Positions 57,125 through 64,000 of a stretch of DNA of 64,000 bases are shown in pieces. A program made the position numbers and the translations under genes. A model generated the notes under the pieces. The model did no database searches. It was not told where the DNA came from and saw only the letters and a list, made by a program, of their open reading frames with translations. Source of the DNA: Ampullaceana balthica (taxonomy: Eukaryota > Mollusca > Gastropoda > Lymnaeidae); NCBI GenBank assembly GCA_944989445.1, contig CALYLW010000137.1, positions 564,134 to 628,133 of the forward strand, given 5' to 3'. Position 1 is the stretch's first letter; each line of letters begins with the position of its first letter.

Positions 57125-57420
57125 TATTAACGAGGGGTCTCCACCAAGTGATCATCATTCCGGGAGGCACTTAGGAGGGCGCTAAAGTCACTTTGATTGA
57201 CTGGAGCCGTGCTCAGCCGGGCCATCGGCCGCGCCGGAACTGGCAGGCCCAGGTGGTTTCATTAAGCCCAATCTTTGAAATCCTCAATCGTTTGTCACGA
57301 CCGCAATGGGGGAATTAACCCGCGCCCTGTTAGATAATGTCGCATGCCAGAAGATAAAAACGTGGCATTTGATTATCTCGTCAAGCCTCGTAGACAACGA
57401 ATAAATGTGTTTTAACTCGT
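57125..57420. promoter_or_regulatory. GC-balanced unique block, possible regulatory element
   Basis: Non-repetitive, GC-balanced and ORF-poor, set in AT-rich DNA. It contains 'gtgatcatcattcc', 'cactttgattgactgg', agataat and 'ggggaattaaccc' type words. Called as a possible conserved non-coding element on composition only. Confidence 0.2.
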
Positions 57421-57473
57421 TTTTCTCTATTTTATGCGGAAATGGATTTCAAGGGGGGGTGTGAGGGTAAGGT

Positions 57474-58089
57474 CCAATGTTCCCTTTATGCAGTTTAGAG
57501 TTACCGCGCAGCAAATTTGGTGAAATATTGCACAAAAATGGATGATGTGCAACTAACTTTGCACACGAGTATTTAAATCCCTTATATTAACTTCGACGCC
57601 GTCTCTCACTCTCTCTGTCGTTCGTCGTCGGGCAGGCGGGCGGGCGGAAAAACAAAAGTAAAACATGACACACTTCCCGTGATGCTATCGAGCGGAAATT
57701 TGGCACATAGACTCGTGTCACCTAACAATGCATCGTATCAAAATTTCAGATCGATCGAAAGTAAAATAATTAAATTAATGCATTGTTAGTTTATCTCAGT
57801 ATAACATAATTATGCAATTCAATTTTACAGTTTGTTATTATTTGTCTTCCATGTGCCAGTTGCGTACGCGTTCACGCCACCCATCGATGTCCATACCCTC
57901 CCCCTTCCCCCAGTTTTAAAGGCAGGGGACATCAGTTGGTTTCAGTCTGTAAATGTTTGTCTCGTTTGAACATGATCGATACTTTTAGTTATGTCTCATA
58001 TATAAGAGATTTATAGTCAAAAACTTTGTTTTTACGGGGTTGTTTAATTTTACTTTGCACACTGATCAATGAACCCTAGAGGGAACGTT
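57474..58089. mobile_element. hAT MITE interrupted by HINE-like copy D
   Basis: The left end is CCAATGTTCCCTTTATGC; the reverse complement of the right end is AACGTTCCCTCTAGGG, with the same end asymmetry as the 48545-48711 copy. The flanks ggtaaggt (57466-57473) and gttaatgt (58090-58097) agree in 6 of 8 bases. The MITE body resumes after the insertion with 'actttgcacactgatcaatg', collinear with the inverted sequence of the uninterrupted relative. Confidence 0.8.
57573..58040 (+). mobile_element. HINE/Helentron-like interspersed element, copy D, nested
   Basis: Begins 'ttaaatcccttatattaac', has the shared 'atcgagcggaaatttggcac' segment, and ends with 'ataagagatttatagtc' and the stem-loop gtcaaaaac, ttt, gtttttac. 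It is the most diverged of the four copies. Its boundaries are set by comparison with the unbroken hAT MITE at 48545-48711, and the insertion point is T-rich on both sides. Confidence 0.75.
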
Positions 58090-58099
58090 GTTAATGTCA

Positions 58100-59510
58100 T
58101 TTAAGGAAAAGCTTGGAGATACAATTTTCTCTGTCTATTTAATGGACATTGACATGTTCATTGAAATTTAAAAAAAATAATTGGTTCTGATTGTAGTGTA
58201 ATGAGAGGCTGGGTCCTTGACTTTAGTCTCGATAAGAGCGTCAAGGTTACACATATTATATAACGTTCTCCTCAATGCATCGCTCTGTAGAATTTAAAAA
58301 AAAATATATCACTGTCAGACGGGCCGGGGCCCTACATGGGCTGTAGCAACACTGGTGATGATGTAAGTAAAAAGAGAAAGTTAAGAACGGGGCGACGTGT
58401 TTAATTTATGAGGGCTCTGACTTGATTATTATTTCCCCTCGCTATCAGCCTCGTGCTAATGTGGCCCCTGGCATTATTTCATTTCTTTGATCTGATTGGT
58501 TGCTGTAGGAATCCGAGCATGGGTCGACAATACATCTCAGGGCAAAGGGATCGGAGGGGCATGAACAGTTGTGCCAGATTCTGATTTTTTTTCCCTTATA
58601 ACCATTACTGAGTATGGGGCACATCTATTCATACGGCAGCATGATCAATGACGTGTTGACAACAGACGTTAAGGAATTTTAATTAAAACATATTTTTTTT
58701 AGAAGTATCTTTTAATTTTTTTGTCGACGTATTTGAGTTCGGACCTGGTAACTTTAACTCATAACTTGTGATTAAATTCACAATCAAGCCGCAGTCTTTC
58801 TAAACGAAGGGAAAAGATGTCTTACTAGGCCTACCATCCATTTCCACATAGAAATTAGAATTTAAAAAACAAAACAAAAACAAACTCCAATTCCAAACCA
58901 ATATTAAATATTTACCGCTAATTAATTTTTTCTTCTTCTATCAATCATGTCTAATTTTTTTAAAAACCAAATAAGCCAAGTCCTTGTCTCCTGATCTGAA
59001 AGAGGTCAGTTCAAGTCGAGTTAGTTCAGTGTTAGTAAATCTTTTGTCCAGATTGAAATCATGAAAAAAAAATTTCAAATCAATATCTTTTTCCTTTGTA
59101 ATAATTTATATATTTTTGGGGTTAAAATATTGGTATTGTCCAATCGATCGTCGCTTAAAGTTAGCAGCTATAACTAAACTACTTACTAAACTGTGATAGA
59201 AACATGAAGGCCTCGCTTTAAAAAAATCTTTGATCAATACTTCAGTCCAGAGGTATATTATTTAATGATACAGAAGTTATAGATATGCCTTTTATGTAGT
59301 ATAATACTAGGAAATGCTAAAAATTATTTCTCTAAAGTTAAATTCGTTCAATGTATGCTTCACCTTCGTGACGTGAGGTTCTTATGTTTCTGTGTCAGCC
59401 ATATACGATGTTTCATATGTGTTAGTGTTTGTGTGCTGACACGTTGTTTCATTTGTTGAAATTTTCCCCATCGCCTCTGTCCCAGCTAGACATAATTTTC
59501 TTGTGGCAAT
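58100..59510. other. Unique non-coding stretch
   Basis: Mostly AT-rich. 58380-58530 is GC-balanced and holds a CTTTGATCTGATTGG word (TCF- and CCAAT-like). No ORF, array or transposon end. Confidence 0.4.
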
Positions 59511-59559
59511 ATGCAGGGGTCCACATACAAGAATAGTAATACCCTTTATCACCTATGGT

Positions 59560-59760
59560 GATAATGGTGTACCATCATTGGTACAGTGTAATAGTTATCG
59601 CTGGTACAACTAACAGCATGCACGCACTCATTGGCATACTCAGTGGTATACTAAAGAAACATTCGTTGGTATACACACCACGTACACCATCATTGGTAAA
59701 CACTCATTGGTACAACATATACACAGACAATGTTGCACCATGTACGTAATCGGCGGTACA
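59560..59760. repeat. Degenerate repeat of 'cattggtaca' words
   Basis: Eight imperfect copies at irregular 15-45-bp spacing. Possibly a decayed minisatellite. Confidence 0.45.
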
Positions 59761-59764
59761 AGAT

Positions 59765-60400
59765 AAATGGTTTTAGTCTTAGTACAATGAACGGGTGAAA
59801 ATTTCGAGAAATAATTATTTCCTTAATAATTTTCAGGAAGATGGAACTCTCTTGCCCTTGTAACATTTGAATTTGACAGATCTCAAGTTGTGCCCCTTTT
59901 ATCTACACCCCCCCCCCTCGCCCCCCCACACACACACCAAACGTCCCCATTCAACACACCATTTATTGTGATTGTTTCAGTGTTAGCCCTCTACTTAGAT
60001 AACAACGGGGGAAAAGCCTTGCCATGCTCGTGTCCCCACAGAGACCTGGGATTTAACATTTCCGACAGAAGGGCGAGCGATTTTATCGGCAAGCTGAGAA
60101 TTTGATTGATGGTTCTGGGCTGTGAGCGTTCTGTAAATGTATTTCGTATTTAAAGTGAAAATATTTTGGGAGGTAGAATAATTTTGAGAATTCGGAATGA
60201 AAAAATACAGTGATGAAACAAGGGGGGTTGGGGTGAAATCCAGAGGAAAGAAAAGGTTTTTTGAGGAAAGGAAAGGCGAAAAAGGAGAAAATGATTTTTA
60301 AAAGAGACCGCGATACACAGAAAAAACAAACAAATACATTCACTCGCAATCACACAGAACAACAATGAGAGAAAAGAAAGATAAGAGTTATGAGATTAAA
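59765..60400. other. Unique non-coding stretch
   Basis: C-rich run at 59907-59940, otherwise unique. Opposite-strand ORFs (60083-60365) are A/T-composition artefacts. Confidence 0.4.
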
Positions 60401-60404
60401 AAAT

Positions 60405-60457
60405 AGAGAGGGTGAGGGAGAGAGAGATATTGAAAGAGAGAGAGAGAGAGATGGAGG

Positions 60458-60496
<39 letters not shown>

Positions 60497-60500
60497 GAAA
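60405..60500. repeat. GA microsatellite
   Basis: (GA)n with GGA interruptions. Confidence 0.94.
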
Positions 60501-60544
60501 GGGACAGGGAAAGATAAAAAAGAAAATTGTGTTCGTGAGGTCAC

Positions 60545-60990
60545 AATGGGAGAGAAGCGTTGTTTAACTCCCCCCAGGCCTGCTTTTTTAAAATGTCCAT
60601 TAAATCGTGGAGCCCCTCCAAATTCGTCGACGATAATGGATCGTCCTGTCTCCAATATCTCGGCTTTGACAAGTTAATAACAGGCAGGTAAAAGCTCCCT
60701 CCAATCCCTCCTCTTTTTTTCGCCGCATCCCTAAATCCCGAACACCCGGTGCGGCACGTCAACGTTAGCGCAGGTGTGGATATCATGCGGCCGGCCATTT
60801 AATGTTCAAACAGACAGACAAGGAAACGCCTGAGCCGGTGCATGCGTCGTGTCGATGTCTAGTGGCGCGCACTCACTCGCACCCTCGCACCATTTACACG
60901 TGCGCAATGTTTCCATCACTGTCAAGTTATCGCTGGCAAGCTGGATTACGTCAGGTCCAATGGCAGATAACCGGTCAGAGGATTGACGTG
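60545..60990. promoter_or_regulatory. GC-balanced unique block, possible regulatory element
   Basis: Contains 'gtccattaaatcgtggagc', 'gacaagttaataac', the palindromic 'gcggccggcc' and 'tggcgcgcactcactcgcac'. ORFs on both strands (60541-60798 minus, 60802-61008 plus) have no known domain. Possible conserved non-coding DNA, called only on composition. Confidence 0.18.
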
Positions 60991-60993
60991 GCG

Positions 60994-61212
60994 CAGGGCT
61001 GCCCCTAAGTGTTGGACCGGGCACCGGCCCACGGACACCCTGACCGGTGGTCCGCTGAATTTAAAATGTAAAGAAGAGCGCCAAATACCACATATCGCAT
61101 CCTTAACATACATTAGCGAAAAAATTAATTAGTCTATATTGTAAAAGTCTTTGCTTTAAAGGGAAAAATTCGTGATGGTCAGTCAGCGCAATGCGAAGTT
61201 TGAGAATCCCTG
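60994..61212. mobile_element. hAT-like MITE, 219 bp, decayed
   Basis: The left end is CAGGGCTGCCCCTAAG; the reverse complement of the right end is CAGGGATTCTCAAACTTCGC. The interior 'ggcccacggac' is the inverse of a block in the MITE at 19847. The flanks acgtggcg and acatagaa match in only 4 of 8 bases, so the duplication is weak. Confidence 0.55.
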
Positions 61213-61214
61213 AC

Positions 61215-61490
61215 ATAGAACACTGGGTGTGGGTTGGGGTTGGGTGTAATTTTATTTTAAAAAGAATGTTATTGTGTTGTTTTTTTTAAACCAGTGAATC
61301 CATATTTATAGCGTTGGCTCTGCGTTTCGTTAAACTCTGCCACAAACTCGACTGGTGTTGAAATGTAAGGTCGTAAAGTGGGAGCAGAAAATGGACGAGG
61401 ATTTTTCGAAACATGGATGGACGATCGATCACGTGATATGGATGGGGCGGGTGTTGGGGGATGGGGGTGATCATCTATATGTCTAGAATA
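61215..61490. other. Unique spacer
   Basis: G/T-rich at 61230-61250, otherwise unremarkable. Confidence 0.35.
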
Positions 61491-61492
61491 CG

Positions 61493-61652
<160 letters not shown>

Positions 61653-61654
61653 TT

Positions 61655-62985
61655 GGTCTTTGAAATCACCAAATCGGATATCTTTGAGAAACTTGAACTT
61701 TTGAAAGGAAACGTTCCTAGGGGGTGATAATTGAAGAACGTCATACAATAAAAATGTGAAAGTATCGTCCAACATTACAAAGAGCAACACAACGTCATGT
61801 CAGCTGGAGAGTTAACGGGAGGGGTTGGGGAGGAGGGGAGCTAGTTCCTCGTTTTCTAAACAGACCGTGCGATGCTGCTGAAAAATATTATCATTTCGCA
61901 ATTCTGGAAAGGTTTCAATTGTTGCATTTGTCCTCGTACAGGAATTTTTTTTAAAGTCCCGAGAAGACTTATTTACTTGATATACTTTTTAACGCATCTT
62001 CCCTCGGTAATTGCGTTTATACATTTGAAATGTATGTGCACTGTTCGAGCTTGCACATGCAACTCCTCCTGAACCATACCAGATAGAGGGTTTGGGTCTT
62101 TTGCAAATGCGGCAATGAAAGACAAACCAATTCATCCGCAATATTTCGTTTCGATTATTGCACGAACGGTTCTGGGAATTCGATCAACATCGTACATCCA
62201 GGGAAGACAGTCGTAAATTCTAGGGGAGCCATCCTCAAGCCTTAAAGCTTCTTCCTCACTGTTAAAGTTATCTCCCCCCTCCCCCTCCCCACACACACAC
62301 ACATCACACCTGATCGTAAAATCATTATAACCCCATAGTTGCGTCCCTTCACCGCTCGCTCACTTTCAGCTAATTTCCCCCGTCTCGTCTGTCGTCACCT
62401 GTTCAGACCACGAGACGTTTCTGTGTGATCCCGCCTCTGTTGGAACCATGTCTCAAGGCTGAAGTCTGCCGTGTTTTTCGCTCCAGCCACCAAACTCCAA
62501 ACACAGACAGCAACCCTCGGGCGTTGATAACTTTATGGCATCTCGTCTCTTGTTCACCTCGTCACCACGGAAACATTAAAAACCGGTTGTGAGCTCGTTC
62601 TTTGATGGGTTTAAAACTCGACGACGCCTCGAATGGGATTTTTACTATTCGATTTCTCAGCTACGTGACTTCAAAACACACTATAAAAAGTTATCCTTCT
62701 GACTTTAAAAAAAAGACAACCTCTAGACCAAAAAACGCTTGACTTATGCACGTTTATTTCAACTGCCATGGATGAAAATTTAACAACAGAGGCAATATTT
62801 CAAAACATATAGTTTCATTGGTACATAATAACGAGGAGTTATTTTTCAAGTTAATTTTCCAAAATGTTTTCAAGAGAAATAACTGGAAAAATATAGACAT
62901 AAATAATCGCCCACCCAGGAGTTTTATGCTAGAACAATTATTATCTATACAATATGTATACTATTTGTATACGTAAATAAATCGA
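61655..62985. other. Unique non-coding stretch
   Basis: 62270-62305 is C-rich then (CA)n. 62330-62690 is GC-balanced unique DNA without ORFs, possibly functional non-coding sequence. No gene recognised. Confidence 0.4.
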
Positions 62986-63019
62986 ATTGCATAATACATT
63001 AAACTTGCGACCTAAGCGT

Positions 63020-63372
63020 TTATTATTTACTAGCAACCAAGCCCGTCCAAGGACGTTTCGCCACCTTTCGTGGCATGTTGTAACTCCCATTCAACAGCCG
63101 TCTCGACCGGCGTACATGTGCATCACGTCAAAAATATTATTCATTATAGTTAAAATAAATAACTGGTAAAAACAGAGCTTTTCACTATAAATCCCAACGC
63201 GCATAACTCAAAATAAAGTCTTGGAAGAATTACTGCACCAAAAATAACTCGTCTTGAACGTCCGCGTAAACGTGATATGATTGGCTGTAGGAGTCATGTG
63301 TGTTTGAGAGACCAATCGCTATCGATGACGGGACAGAACTTAGCCTTTTATTGTATAGGATACTAAGTTCTT
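63020..63372. mobile_element. Possible dispersed repeat ending in a hairpin
   Basis: Starts around 'actagcaaccaagcccgtcc' and ends 'gccttttattgtatagga'. The terminal segment is framed by the perfect inverted repeat GAACTTAG (63336-63343) and CTAAGTTC (63363-63370). The style fits a dispersed non-autonomous element, but there is no second copy in this window to confirm it. Confidence 0.3.
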
Positions 63373-63374
63373 TC

Positions 63375-64000
63375 AGATATTTTTAAAAAAAGAAAAGGTC
63401 TTCCTACGATACAATGATTTTTTTAAAATGCCCCCTCCTCAAAAATATTTAAAAAACAAAAACAAAAATATTTTTTTTTGTTTATTTGTTTATTCACCAT
63501 TTATGGATAGGAAGATTTTACTACATTGAACTCAAGTAAGTTGTAAGAACGTCGTTTGGGTGTAGATGTTGCTGTTGTTCTAATCACGTCAGCTCCAATG
63601 CACCATCCGACTTTAAGACAGGCATCAATCAATCATTGAGCACAACCAACAAGACATCAGGCGCGTCTTCCACCGCTAGTATCACGGACATCAAGGGTAA
63701 AGCGGGGAACGAACTACAGCTCAGTCTACCATCAGCAGACCTGAGATTTCGGCACCACACGACCACACACGTAGACACACACACACACATACGCACAAAT
63801 ATCCGATTCCGGTGATTTTGTCCGGGTAGAAGAGAAGACGCCAAGCGAAGAAATCGATCCGGGCCAATGAAGAAAACACACGTTCCGAACAACACACGTT
63901 TTCAACGAGGCAGGTGATTGGAGGATAAAAAGACTAAAAGTGATGAGTGATGACGTCAAGATAGCGCAGACGACGAATGAAAACTGGGACCGGTGGCAGC
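63375..64000. other. Unique non-coding stretch to window end
   Basis: AT-rich to 63520, then mixed sequence with (CA)n at 63770-63790. ORFs 63629-63959 (minus) overlap each other without a known domain. TGACGTCA occurs at 63951-63958. Confidence 0.4.

Overview
This window is eukaryotic (animal) DNA. It is AT-rich, has no operons or long conserved ORFs, and is dominated by minisatellites, microsatellites and cut-and-paste transposon relics. The transposons are typical of metazoans: hAT elements with 8-bp target-site duplications, one of them carrying a ZMYM1-type transposase relic and another a BED zinc finger. There is also a tRNA-type SINE core with a pentanucleotide tail, and a Helentron/HINE-like interspersed family. 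The SINE core (around the 'gagtccacccagctc' motif) and the general repeat style suggest a mollusc, probably a gastropod. That assignment rests on recollection of repeat families and is only moderately sure.

Layout. 1-4.5 kb: unique DNA with a 2.3-kb hAT copy (875-3211). 4.5-9.5 kb: two unrelated 29-bp arrays, a 16-bp array and a GA microsatellite. 9.5-14 kb: mostly unique DNA with one small hAT MITE and a possible short first exon. 13.7-18.6 kb: a pair of inverted SINE copies around a G-rich minisatellite, then 34-bp and 13-bp arrays and the first HINE-like copy. 19.8-25 kb: two hAT MITEs, three 23-26-bp arrays and a 1.3-kb array of 29-bp units. 26.1-31.9 kb: two large arrays, about 2.1 kb of 23-bp units and 3.2 kb of pyrimidine-rich 47-bp units. 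34.1-39.4 kb: a 3.6-kb array of 33-bp units followed by three smaller arrays. 40.5-44.7 kb: a 24-bp array, GT-rich repeats, nested hAT elements and a 1.1-kb GA-rich array. 46.3-51.9 kb: smaller arrays, a hAT MITE, a candidate first coding exon on the minus strand, and a near-perfect 62-bp inverted repeat. 52.2-58.1 kb: three more HINE-like copies (two in tandem, one nested in a hAT MITE) and a 2.25-kb array of 16-bp units. 58-64 kb: mostly unique DNA with GA microsatellites and one more hAT MITE.

By my count at least two dozen tandem arrays cover about one third of the window. Most have unrelated unit sequences, yet unit lengths of 16, 23 and 29 bp each occur three times. Several arrays have clear higher-order periods (87, 138, 195, 232, 462 and 552 bp).

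No complete protein-coding gene can be supported. All ORFs longer than about 150 codons lie in tandem arrays whose unit happens to lack stop codons; they are open in several frames and on both strands and show no codon-level constraint. The window is best read as an intergenic or intronic region. A few gene-proximal signals are possible (a candidate first exon at 49006-49084 with an upstream TGACGTCA site), as are a few blocks that look like developmental enhancers. No genes can be seen working together here.
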